NCBI RefSeq assembly: GCF_014287675.1
Contig: NZ_JACOPQ010000009.1
Coordinates: 1 to 64,000 of the forward strand
Source of the DNA: Lawsonibacter faecis
Lineage (GTDB): Bacteria; Bacillota; Clostridia; Oscillospirales; Oscillospiraceae
Direction of reading: 5' to 3'
Length of the DNA: 64,000 nucleotides
A model generated the notes under the pieces. The model saw nothing but the letters and a program-made list of their open reading frames with translations, was not told the origin of the DNA and searched no databases. A program made the position numbers and the translations under genes. Of the stretch, positions 56,875 to 64,000 are shown in pieces. Every line of letters starts with the position of its first letter. Position 1 is the stretch's first letter.

Positions 56875-58662
56875 CTACTGCTTCAACTGGCCGAAGCCGG
56901 CGCTTTGGACGCACTCCTGGCCCCGCTCGGAGAGCATGAACTCCGCCAGCTTCCGGGCGGGAGAGCCCTTGGGCTCGTCGGAGCGGAGGACGACGTAGTT
57001 ATAGCCCGCCAGAGGGTAGGTGCCGTCGGCGATGGTCTTGTCCGAGGGGGCGACGCCGTCCACGGCCAGGAGCTTGAGCTGGTTGTCCGTCACGTCCCCC
57101 ATCATAGTCTGGGCGTTGAGGTAGTAGTAATAGACGCTGTACCCGATGGCGTAGGCAGTCGGGTTGGTCTCCAGAGCGGCGGCCACGTCGGTAAGGGCGG
57201 AGCTCATGGCCTGGGAGACGTTGCCCTGGAGGATGGCGGGGTTCAGGGACAGCTTGCCGCCGTTCAGGAAGTACCGCTCCATCAGGGCGTGAGAGCCGCT
57301 GTCGGTATTGCGGCAGTAGGGCAGCAGAGCGGCGTCCGGGCCACCCACCCGGTTCCAGTTGGCGTAGGCGTTGTTCACATAGATATCCTGAATCTGCTTT
57401 TGGGTCAGGCCGGCGGCGGAGTTCTCCTCGTTGGTAAAGAAGACCATTGCGTCGTAGGCGATGGGGATGAGCTCCAGCTCCACCCCGGCGGCCCTAGCCT
57501 GGGCCTTCAGCTCCTCAGAGGGCTCGGTGGCGGCGAAGAGCACGTCCACCTCCCCGCTGATAAGCCGCTGGTAGGACTCGTGGCTCTTGCTGTGGGACGC
57601 GGGAAACTGGGAATGGTTATCGTAATTGCGGAAAAGGGCGGCGTAGAGGGCCCGGGTATAGGGGTAGGTGGAGGTGGAGCCGTCTATGACCGGCATTTTG
57701 TCGGTAAAGCCGTACTCAATGGCGGCCTTGGACGGGTAGACAGGCAGGAAGCGAATGGCGGAATAGAGCAGCTCCGCCACCTCACCCCGGGTGGCCCCCC
57801 TGAGGGCCTCGGCGCTGTAGACGGAGATGGGGAAGCCCTCGCTGTCCAGCTCCTCCGTCTCCGTGGCGGTGGTGATGCACAGGCCGTAATTACCCCGCAG
57901 GGCCTGATAGGCCTCCAGGGCCCAGTCGGGGACAGCGGCGGCGTCGGCCAGGTCCAGAGCCTCGTCCCCGGCGGGGACCTCCACCATCCCGGCGGCGGCA
58001 AAGGCCCGGTAGACCATGGTCATGATCTCCCCCCGTGTCACCGTGCGGTAGGGATTGAAGTTCGCGTCCGCCGCGGCGATGCCGCAGGCCCGGGCGGCGG
58101 CGGCGGTCTCATAGTACCAGTCGCCGGGCTTTGCGTCGGCATAGCCGGGGTCGGCGGCGCTCTTAACACCCAGGACGCGGGTGACGAGGGTAAATGCCTC
58201 TGCACGGGTGATGGTGTTGTCGGGAAGGAGCTCGCCCCTGTCGTTCCCCCGGAGGACGCCCCGGAGCGCCAAATTCTTGGCGCTGAGCGGAGTCTGATCG
58301 TATTCACTGCCGTTCCAGGTCTGAACCTGATCGGTAAAAGGCGCGGGCTTCTCCACGACCCTTGCCTCCAGCGCCTCGTCCGCCCGCCCGGCGGGGACCA
58401 CGGCGTAGAGGGCATCCTCGGCATAGCCGGATATGGCGACGGTCTCACCGGTGGCGGAGTAGACGGCGAGCAGGCGCTCGGAGTCGCCGTACGACATATC
58501 CTCCGGTATGGTATACTCAATGCGCTTGAGGACGTAGCTTCCGTCGCCCAGGGCCTTGGACCAGGGCTGGGCGCTCTCCGCCGCCCGGGCGGCCGCCGCG
58601 CACAGCAGCCCCAGGCAGGAGGCCAGCACCAGAGCAAGTATCTTTTTCCCCATTGACTTCAT
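56875..58662 (-). CDS. Secreted SLH-domain protein fused to a PstS-like binding domain
   Basis: The ATG at 58660-58662 follows AGAGAGG and starts a signal peptide (MKSMGKKILALVLASCLGLLCAAAARA). Residues about 110-260 carry two clear SLH modules and part of a third (NTITRAEAFTLVTRVLGV, GDWYYETAAAARACGI, RTVTRGEIMTMVYRAF), which bind cell-wall polymers. The last 280 residues (MPVIDGSTSTYPYTRALYAALF, ISGEVDVLFAATEPSEEL, RNTDSGSHALMERYF, YPLAGYNYVVLRSDEP) match the PstS-like phosphate-binding family. The likely ligand is phosphate or another oxyanion. No transporter genes adjoin it. Confidence 0.85.
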   Translation of the reverse strand: MKSMGKKILALVLASCLGLLCAAAARAAESAQPWSKALGDGSYVLKRIEYTIPEDMSYGDSERLLAVYSATGETVAISGYAEDALYAVVPAGRADEALEARVVEKPAPFTDQVQTWNGSEYDQTPLSAKNLALRGVLRGNDRGELLPDNTITRAEAFTLVTRVLGVKSAADPGYADAKPGDWYYETAAAARACGIAAADANFNPYRTVTRGEIMTMVYRAFAAAGMVEVPAGDEALDLADAAAVPDWALEAYQALRGNYGLCITTATETEELDSEGFPISVYSAEALRGATRGEVAELLYSAIRFLPVYPSKAAIEYGFTDKMPVIDGSTSTYPYTRALYAALFRNYDNHSQFPASHSKSHESYQRLISGEVDVLFAATEPSEELKAQARAAGVELELIPIAYDAMVFFTNEENSAAGLTQKQIQDIYVNNAYANWNRVGGPDAALLPYCRNTDSGSHALMERYFLNGGKLSLNPAILQGNVSQAMSSALTDVAAALETNPTAYAIGYSVYYYYLNAQTMMGDVTDNQLKLLAVDGVAPSDKTIADGTYPLAGYNYVVLRSDEPKGSPARKLAEFMLSERGQECVQSAGFGQLKQ

Positions 58663-58795
58663 AACGGGCACCTCTCTCCGTACTTGATAGACACATACTA
58701 CAATTGAAGTATATATTTGTCAAGCGCTGAATCAATTATCCGCTCTGATTTTTATATCGTTCCAGGCGCGGTAAAAGTTACACGCCGGGCAAAAC

Positions 58796-58824
58796 TTGTC
58801 CCTCCGTCCGCCGCGTGCTACAAT
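58796..58824 (+). promoter_or_regulatory. Promoter of the tandem-HTH MerR gene
   Basis: TTGTCC (58796-58801), a 17-bp spacer and TACAAT (58819-58824). Confidence 0.6.
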
Positions 58825-58891
58825 TTATTTTAACCTTCCATTAATACACCAGGGTTTTTGCGGATGGTATCATCAAGAGGGAGGTGCTGAA

Positions 58892-59638
58892 ATGGAGCAG
58901 AAGACTTACCGCACATCGGAGGCGGCCCGGCTCATAGGCGTGCATCCGAATACGGTCCGCCTGTACGAGGATTTGAAGTTGATTTCCCCGCCGAAGCGCA
59001 GGGCAAACGGCTACCGGGTCTTTACGGACCTCCACCTGGAGCAGCTGCGTCTGGCCCGGACGGCCCTTCAGGTGGAGGTCCTGCAAAACGGGCTGCGCAA
59101 GCAGGCCGTTGAGATCATCAAGACCGCCGCGGCCGGGGATCTGGTCAAAGCCAAGGCCCTGACAAAGGCGTATCTCCAGGCGATTTGCCGGGAGCAGAAC
59201 AACGCCGAGGAGGCTATTAAAAGCGTACGGGAACTCCTGTCCGGCGCGCAGCCGACGGACCACGCCCCCCTGCGCCGCAGGGAGGCCGCAGAGTATCTGG
59301 GCATCTCCATGGACACCCTGCGCAGCTGGGAGCTGAACGGCCTGCTATCAGTCAAGCGGCGTCAAAACGGCTACCGGGTCTACACCGCTGAAGATCTGCT
59401 TCGGCTGAAGATCATCCGCTCCCTGCGCTGCGCCAACTACTCCCTGTCCGCCATCCTGCGCCTGCTGGGCGCGCTGTCTCTCGACCCAAATGCAGACATA
59501 CGGACAGCAATCGACACGCCGGACCAGGGGGACGACATCATCGCCGTCTGCGACAAGCTCCTCACCTCCCTGGCCCGCGCCGGGGAGAACGCCCGGATGA
59601 TGTACGCACGGCTGGAAAAAATGGAGCATCTTTTTTAA
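58892..59638 (+). CDS. MerR-type regulator with two HTH domains
   Basis: ATG at 58892 after GGGAGGTGCTGAA. The 248 residues hold two MerR-like winged HTH domains, each with the NGYRV[FY]T wing: 6-46 (TSEAARLIGVHPNTVRLYEDL … NGYRVFTDLHLEQL) and 126-166 (RREAAEYLGISMDTLRSWELN … NGYRVYTAEDLLRL). A helical linker of about 50 residues joins them. Ordinary MerR proteins have one HTH and dimerise; here one chain could occupy a whole operator. It lies just before an ABC exporter pair with a long-spacer promoter, its probable target. Confidence 0.88.
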   Translation: MEQKTYRTSEAARLIGVHPNTVRLYEDLKLISPPKRRANGYRVFTDLHLEQLRLARTALQVEVLQNGLRKQAVEIIKTAAAGDLVKAKALTKAYLQAICREQNNAEEAIKSVRELLSGAQPTDHAPLRRREAAEYLGISMDTLRSWELNGLLSVKRRQNGYRVYTAEDLLRLKIIRSLRCANYSLSAILRLLGALSLDPNADIRTAIDTPDQGDDIIAVCDKLLTSLARAGENARMMYARLEKMEHLF

Positions 59639-59648
59639 AACCCTCCAC

Positions 59649-59680
59649 TTTACCACCAGACCTCGGTCCGGTGGTATGAT
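59649..59680 (+). promoter_or_regulatory. Long-spacer promoter with MerR-type dyad
   Basis: TTTACC (59649-59654), a 20-bp spacer and TATGAT (59675-59680). The inverted repeat ACCACC (59652-59657) and GGTGGT (59670-59675) spans the spacer. This is the geometry expected for activation by the MerR-type protein encoded upstream. Confidence 0.6.
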
Positions 59681-59714
59681 TCTGCCCACGGCAGAAAAAA
59701 GGAGGTTTTTATGC

Positions 59715-60449
59715 GTGGAAAATACCATTGAAATCCGGCATCTCAGTAAGTCCTACGGCGACGTTCCGGCAGTTAGCGACCTGTCCCTCACGGTGGGCCG
59801 GGGCGAGGTTTTCGGGCTGCTGGGAGCCAACGGCGCGGGAAAGAGCACCGCCATCGAGTGTGCGCTGGGCACCAGGAAGGCCGACAGCGGATCGGTGCGC
59901 ATCCTGGGGCTGGACCCCCGTGCACAGCGGAAGACGCTTTTTGAACGGGTGGGGGTCCAGTTTCAAGAGGCCCATTTCCAGGACAAAATCACGGTGGAGG
60001 AGCTGTGCGAGACCACCCGCTCCCTCTACCGGGAGGCCGCCGACGGCGCGGCACTGCTGGCCCGGTTCGGCCTGTCCGGGAAGGAGAAGCGCCCGGTCAG
60101 CGAGCTGTCCGGCGGACAGCGGCAGCGCCTGTTTATCGTACTGGCCCTCCTCCCCCGGCCGGAGGTGGTCTTCCTGGATGAGCTGACCACCGGGCTTGAC
60201 GCCAAGGCCCGCCGGGGGGTATGGAAGTATCTGGCCGGTCTGAAGGCCGAGGGCCTGACCGTCTTTTTGACCTCCCACTTCATGGACGAGGTAGAGGCCC
60301 TGTGCGACCGGGTCTGTATTCTGAAGGGCGGACGGCAGGTCTTCTGCGGGACCGTGGCCCAGACCGTGGCGGCCGGCCCCGGCGGGACGCTGGAGGACGC
60401 ATATCTGTGGTTGAGCGGTGAGGAGGGAACGGATGATGAGAGCCTTTAA
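59715..60449 (+). CDS. ABC transporter ATP-binding protein
   Basis: GTG start at 59715 with AAAGGAGG upstream. The 244-residue ATPase has Walker A (GANGAGKST), Q-loop (VGVQFQEAHF), signature (LSGGQRQRL), Walker B (EVVFLDELTTGLD) and H-loop (LTSHFMDE). It is the drug/lipid exporter type (CcmA/ABC-2 group) and pairs with the ABC-2 permease whose start it overlaps by 17 bp. The linked MerR regulator suggests induction by the exported compound. Confidence 0.92.
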   Translation: MENTIEIRHLSKSYGDVPAVSDLSLTVGRGEVFGLLGANGAGKSTAIECALGTRKADSGSVRILGLDPRAQRKTLFERVGVQFQEAHFQDKITVEELCETTRSLYREAADGAALLARFGLSGKEKRPVSELSGGQRQRLFIVLALLPRPEVVFLDELTTGLDAKARRGVWKYLAGLKAEGLTVFLTSHFMDEVEALCDRVCILKGGRQVFCGTVAQTVAAGPGGTLEDAYLWLSGEEGTDDESL

Positions 60450-61179
60450 AGCCATGCTGAAAAACGAGATGAAGCTCTCCCTGCGTGGGATGGATATGGT
60501 CATCTTCGCCATCTGCGCGCCGCTGGCGGTGCTGGTGCTGCTGGGCGTCCTCTACGGCGGAAGCCCTGCCTTCGAGGGGGCGGGATACACCTTCCTGGAA
60601 CAGTCCTTCGGCGCGGTTTCCACCATCGCCATCTGCGCCGGAGGCGTGATGGGGCTGCCGCTGGTGATCTCCGACTACCGGCACAAAAAGATTCTCAAGC
60701 GCTTCCAGGTGACGCCTGTCAGCCCGGGGCTGCTGCTGGCGGTACAGGTGTGCATCTACGCAATCTACGCCCTGGCCTCCCTTCTGCTGCTGTACGCCGT
60801 GGGCGCGCTCTTCTTCGGGCTCCGGCTCAGGGGGTCCTGGGGACAGTTCCTGGGCGGGTATTTTCTGGTGATGCTGTCCATGTTCAGCATCGGCATGATG
60901 GTGGGCGGCGTGGCGCCGAACACGAAAATAGCGGGCATCATCGCCAGCGCACTCTACTTCCCCATGCTGATTCTCTCCGGCGCAACCCTGCCCTACGAGA
61001 TGATGCCGCGCGCCCTGCAGCGCGTCTCCGACCTTCTCCCCCTGACCCAGGGTATCAAGCTGCTGAAAGCCGCCGCCCTGGGGGACCCGGCGTCCGACGT
61101 GCTGGTCCCAATCATCGTCATGGCGGCGCTGGCTCTCGCCTGCGCCGGCGTATCCGTCAGGTTTTTCCGGTGGGAGTGA
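60433..61179 (+). CDS. ABC-2 type transporter permease
   Basis: Start ATG at 60433 behind GAGGAGGG, overlapping the ATPase gene by 17 bp. The 248-residue protein has six helices (first MVIFAICAPLAVLVLLGVLYG) and the ABC-2 hallmark GMMVGGVAPNTKIAGIIASALYFPMLILSGATLPYEMMP before the fifth. With the ATPase it forms a small exporter, probably of a drug-like or lipid compound. Followed by a strong terminator. Confidence 0.92.
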   Translation: MMRAFKAMLKNEMKLSLRGMDMVIFAICAPLAVLVLLGVLYGGSPAFEGAGYTFLEQSFGAVSTIAICAGGVMGLPLVISDYRHKKILKRFQVTPVSPGLLLAVQVCIYAIYALASLLLLYAVGALFFGLRLRGSWGQFLGGYFLVMLSMFSIGMMVGGVAPNTKIAGIIASALYFPMLILSGATLPYEMMPRALQRVSDLLPLTQGIKLLKAAALGDPASDVLVPIIVMAALALACAGVSVRFFRWE

Positions 61180-61236
61180 TGCGGGGACCGCAGCATACGG
61201 CCCGCCGGACCCTGCGTGATATTGAAAGCTGCAAAA

Positions 61237-61270
61237 AACCGGCCCGCCTCCAAATGGAGGCGGGCCGGTT
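61237..61270. terminator. Bidirectional terminator
   Basis: The perfect 15-bp stem 61237-61251 and 61256-61270 closes an AAAT loop. T-tracts lie on both sides, stronger on the minus strand, where it ends the sulfhydrylase transcript after the inserted element. Confidence 0.88.
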
Positions 61271-61282
61271 TGTATTTAGAGT

Positions 61283-61547
61283 TTACACGCCTGCCAGAGC
61301 CTTTTCAATATCGGCGATGATATCGGCGGCATCCTCAATACCCCTCCCATAAAATGCAAGCATTTTATGGGAGCCCATTTTTATTATGCTCGGGGTGAGT
61401 AAATCACCCCTGCGCCAAGGTTTTGCTCTGCAAAACGCTTGCGCGGCGCAAAAGCGCCGGTCTCCGTGGGCATTTTCAGCCTGTCCTTATACGTCTGCCA
61501 GCGCCTTTTCAATATCGGCGATGATATCGGCGGCATCCTCGATGCCC
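61283..61547 (-). repeat. Structured insertion with duplicated sulfhydrylase 3' end
   Basis: Bases 61283-61343 repeat at 61487-61547 with about five differences; both encode the C-terminus (EDAADIIADIEKALA). The core between them holds hairpin I (61344-61373), hairpin II with loop GTAAA (61392-61410), and strands CAAGGTTTTG (61416-61425) and CAAAACGCTTG (61431-61441), in the same order as at 11122-11273. The outer copy ends …ALAGV-stop, the used copy …ALADV-stop. The rest of 61180-61486 is only this element and the terminator. Confidence 0.85.
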
Positions 61548-62770
61548 ACGGAGAAGCGGACCAGATCGGGGGCGACGCCGGCGGCGGCCAGCTCCGCGTC
61601 GTTCATCTGGCGGTGGGTGGCGGAGGCGGGATGAAGCACACAGGTCTTGGCGTCGGCCACGTGGGTGGCGATGGAGGCCAGCTCCAGGCCCGCCATAAAC
61701 CGCTCGGCGGCCTTGCGCCCGCCCTTCACGCCGAAGGACACCACGCCGCAGGAGCCATTGGGAAGGTACTTCCGCCCCAGCTCGTAGTACTTGTCGCCGG
61801 GGAGGCCCGCGTACTTGACCCAGGCCACCTTCTCATGGCTCTGGAGGTATTTCGCCACCTTCATGGCGTTCTCACAGTGGCGGGCGACCCGCAGGTGGAG
61901 GGTCTCCAGGCCAATGTTGAGGTAGTAGCAGTTCTGGGGCGAGGGGATTGCGCCGAAGTCCCGCATGAGCTGGACGGTGGCCTTGGTGATGTAGGCCCCC
62001 TCCAGGCCGAAGCGCTCGGTATAGGTCACGCCGTGGTAGCTCTCGTCGGGGGTGCATAGGCCGGGGAACTTATCGGGATACTTCGTCCAGTCGAATCTGC
62101 CGCTGTCTACGATGGCGCCGCCCACGGCGTTGGCGTGGCCGTCCATGTACTTGGTGGTGGAGTGGATGACGATGTCGGCCCCCCACTCGAAGGGGCGGCA
62201 GTTGATGGGGGTGGCGAAGGTGTTGTCGATGATGAGGGGCACGCCGTGGTCGTGGGCGGCCTTGGCAAACTTTTCAATGTCCAGCACAGCCAGGGCGGGG
62301 TTGGCGATGGTCTCGCCGAAGACGGCCCTGGTGTTGGGCCGGAAGGCGGCGGAGAGCTCCTCCGCGGTACAGTCGGGGTCCACGAAGGTGAATTCGATGC
62401 CCATGCGCTTCATGGTGACGGCGAAGAGGTTATAGGTGCCGCCGTAGATGGTGGAGGAGGAGACCACATGGTCCCCGCAGGAGCAGATGTTGAAGACGGA
62501 GTAGAAGGAGGCCGCCTGGCCGGAGGAGGTGAGCATGGCGGCGCTGCCGCCCTCCAGAGTGCAGATTTTGGCTGCCACCGCGTCGTTGGTGGGGTTTTGG
62601 AGGCGGGTATAGAAGTAGCCGCTGGCCTCCAGATCGAAGAGCGCGCCCATGGCCTCGCTGGTGGCGTAGCGGAAGGTGGTGGACTGGACGATGGGGATGT
62701 TCCGGGGCTCCCCGTTGCCCGGCCGGTAGCCGGCGTGAATGCAGTTGGTGTTCATGCGGTAATCGCTCAT
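61487..62770 (-). CDS. O-acetylhomoserine sulfhydrylase-type PLP enzyme
   Basis: ATG at 62768-62770 (MSDYRMNTNCIHAGY). The 427-residue Cys/Met-metabolism enzyme has the PLP lysine Lys207 (VIHSTTKYMDGH) and motifs QSTTFRYATSEAM, GYFYTRLQNPTNDAVAAKI and ATHVADAKTCVLHPASATHRQM. The length and internal region fit O-acetylhomoserine aminocarboxypropyltransferase, which makes homocysteine (or methionine) from O-acetylhomoserine and sulfide; cystathionine lyases are shorter. The 3' end is part of the inserted element at 61283-61547. It is a single gene with its own promoter. Confidence 0.94.
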   Translation of the reverse strand: MSDYRMNTNCIHAGYRPGNGEPRNIPIVQSTTFRYATSEAMGALFDLEASGYFYTRLQNPTNDAVAAKICTLEGGSAAMLTSSGQAASFYSVFNICSCGDHVVSSSTIYGGTYNLFAVTMKRMGIEFTFVDPDCTAEELSAAFRPNTRAVFGETIANPALAVLDIEKFAKAAHDHGVPLIIDNTFATPINCRPFEWGADIVIHSTTKYMDGHANAVGGAIVDSGRFDWTKYPDKFPGLCTPDESYHGVTYTERFGLEGAYITKATVQLMRDFGAIPSPQNCYYLNIGLETLHLRVARHCENAMKVAKYLQSHEKVAWVKYAGLPGDKYYELGRKYLPNGSCGVVSFGVKGGRKAAERFMAGLELASIATHVADAKTCVLHPASATHRQMNDAELAAAGVAPDLVRFSVGIEDAADIIADIEKALADV

Positions 62771-62858
62771 AGTGGTGTTCTCCCTCTCTCTAGAAAATGA
62801 ATCGTTCGGCACCGCTTTGGTTTCCCCATGGGGCGCTTGCTTTTACACGTTAACGTAT

Positions 62859-62887
62859 ATCCTACACGCTTGGTATGGATATGTCAA
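62859..62887 (-). promoter_or_regulatory. Promoter of the sulfhydrylase gene with palindrome
   Basis: TTGACA (62882-62887), a 17-bp spacer and TAGGAT (62859-62864) on the minus strand. The perfect palindrome ACGTTAACGT (62847-62856) sits just downstream and could be an operator. No SAM riboswitch is visible. Confidence 0.75.
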
Positions 62888-63189
62888 GAATACTTACAAG
62901 ATTTTTCACTTTTAAACTTTTTTTATCTATATGTCTTATTATTTTGATATTTCTCTTATATTCAAGAATAATTACAATCTGTACTCCGTTCTCATCCCCT
63001 TTCATACATCAATGCTCAGTTTCCTGATTGCATTCAATATAAATCCTTTCGTCTTAGGTTTTCGCCTAAAAGTTCGCATGATATCGCCATGTTTCGATAG
63101 CTGCAGAGGATTATTATTATCAACTGACTTTAAAACCTTTTGACGAGAATGTCAATTTCAGTATTTCCCCGTCTGCAATGCTTTCAGAA

Positions 63190-63366
63190 TTTTGTCGATT
63201 ATAGTGCAAATAAACTGTTAAATCGGAGCATTTGTCTCATTTCATTTATTATAAACAGGATTGACTATCCGCTCTTGCGGGAACTAAAACTCAGACAATA
63301 TTTTGTTGAATTTTGTCGAAATTCATAAAATAAGCTATTGATATGTCGAAATTATCGGTATAAGAT
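63190..63366 (+). promoter_or_regulatory. Spo0A-box cluster and promoter of the AEC transporter
   Basis: TTTTGTCGATT (63190-63200), TTTTGTCGAAA (63311-63321) and ATGTCGAAA (63343-63351) match the Spo0A box; TTTTGTTGAA (63301-63310) is a weaker one. A promoter TTGATA (63338-63343), 17 bp, TAAGAT (63361-63366) overlaps the last box, so Spo0A would probably repress. The whole 62890-63400 stretch is AT-rich and holds no gene I can support. Confidence 0.65.
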
Positions 63367-63415
63367 ACAGGCATCAAATAGGCCCGTTCTACTGAACCGT
63401 GAAAGGGTGGTTCTG

Positions 63416-64000
63416 GTGGAAAATGCACTTCAAAATTTGAGTTTTTCTATAAGCGCTGTATTTCCGACCTTTGCTTTGGTGTTTCTAGGGCATATCGCTA
63501 TGCGTAGGGGGGTGGTAAATCGCGCATTCACAGCGAAACTCAGCCGCATTTGCTTTACCTATTTCCTCTCGGTACGAATATTTCTCGATATCAGCGAAAC
63601 GGGCCTTACATCATTAAAAAACGTTCGTCTGCCGGGCTTTGCGCTGCTGGCGACCCTGGCCGTCTATGCGCTGCTGTGGCTTTTCGCGAAACGCTTTGTA
63701 AGACCGCGGGAGGACGAGGGGACATTCGTGCATGTAGGTTTTCGAAGCAGCTTCACGGTGCTGGGGCTGTCGATGATCCGCAGCATCGCGGGAGAGGCGG
63801 GCGTCGCCCAGTGTACCGGATTGCTTACCACCGTTGTCATTCTCTATAACATACTTGCAGTTTTCTGCTTCGTGGGCGGCGGTCCAAAGTCTGCGGGCAG
63901 GTGGGAGACCATCAAGCATACCCTCGTACAGATCGCTAAGAACCCCCTTATTTTAGCGGTTGCAGCGGCCGTGTTGTCGGAACTTCTGGGCTGGAGGCTG
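63416..64000 (+). CDS. AEC-family (auxin efflux carrier-like) transporter, N-terminal part
   Basis: GTG start at 63416 with GAAAGGGTGG upstream; the frame stays open for 195 codons to the window edge. The translation (SISAVFPTFALVFLGHIAMRRGVVNRAFTAKLSRICFTYFLSVRIFLDISE) follows the AEC pattern of a first helix, the basic loop and the KLSR segment before helix two. Further helices follow (FALLATLAVYALLWLFAKRF, LLTTVVILYNILAVFCFVGGG). Members export malate, malonate or other carboxylates. Base composition is lower in GC than the rest of the window. Confidence 0.75.
   Translation, partial: MENALQNLSFSISAVFPTFALVFLGHIAMRRGVVNRAFTAKLSRICFTYFLSVRIFLDISETGLTSLKNVRLPGFALLATLAVYALLWLFAKRFVRPREDEGTFVHVGFRSSFTVLGLSMIRSIAGEAGVAQCTGLLTTVVILYNILAVFCFVGGGPKSAGRWETIKHTLVQIAKNPLILAVAAAVLSELLGWRL

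Noticed and set aside
62771..62900. SAM riboswitch before the sulfhydrylase gene
   Set aside because: The distance from promoter to start is about 80 nt and shows none of the expected stems; only a short palindrome is present.
62931..63328. Two small plus-strand frames (70 and 62 codons) in the AT-rich stretch
   Set aside because: They overlap Spo0A boxes, lack ribosome sites and have no recognisable sequence; open frames are expected by chance here.

Overview
The window looks like chromosome of a high-GC, spore-forming member of the Clostridia, most like the Oscillospiraceae (Flavonifractor/Lawsonibacter-like). The reasons are GC-rich codon use, the spoIIAA-spoIIAB-sigF operon, spoIIR behind a sigma-F-type promoter, Spo0A boxes, three T-box leaders, a V-type ATPase operon, and indirect Asn-tRNA synthesis by an AspRS plus GatCAB. 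I saw no rRNA, tRNA, CRISPR array, prophage or transposase gene.

Layout. 1-7.3 kb: a truncated isochorismatase-like gene behind a MerR-type promoter, an M3 oligopeptidase, an SPL-like radical SAM protein, a secreted protein with a copper-amine-oxidase-N domain, and a GtrB-like glycosyltransferase coupled to an XRE regulator. 7.5-10.5 kb: the spoIIA operon and a lipoprotein. 10.5-15 kb: valS and a YcxB-like membrane gene behind a Val T-box; the 3' end of valS is duplicated around a structured insert. 15-20.5 kb: ATC-hydrolase-like protein, Nudix hydrolase, GPH/MFS transporter, M20 peptidase, phosphotransferase and GNAT. 20.8-24.1 kb: a predicted tryptophan ABC transporter (trpXYZ) under a Trp T-box. 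24.2-34 kb: EamA transporter, alkyladenine glycosylase plus HAD hydrolase, Asp/Glu racemase, PcrA helicase, a methyltransferase with an 11-codon leader ORF, an SNF transporter and an aldehyde dehydrogenase. 34-40.1 kb: spoIIR, ispE, DUF1015, apgM, an aminotransferase and its Lrp regulator.

40.4-50.1 kb: nine V-ATPase genes in the order G/H-C-I-K-F-E-A-B-D. Several gaps between them hold hairpins and repeats. 50.1-55.7 kb: a family-4 uracil-DNA glycosylase divergent from an Asn T-box, then aspS-gatC-gatA-gatB. 55.7-64 kb: flavodoxin and MarR, an SLH/PstS-like fusion, a tandem-HTH MerR regulator beside an ABC exporter, an O-acetylhomoserine sulfhydrylase whose 3' end is duplicated in the same way as valS, an AT-rich stretch with Spo0A boxes, and a truncated AEC-family transporter.

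The least explained signal is a pair of about 0.2 kb insertions, in valS (11057-11338) and in the sulfhydrylase gene (61283-61547). Each is flanked by direct copies of its own host gene's last 61-65 bp, so the reading frame still ends normally. The two inserts share hairpin order, a loop and two short strands, while their first hairpins differ in sequence yet remain fully paired. They look like one family of small structured elements that enter gene 3' ends.
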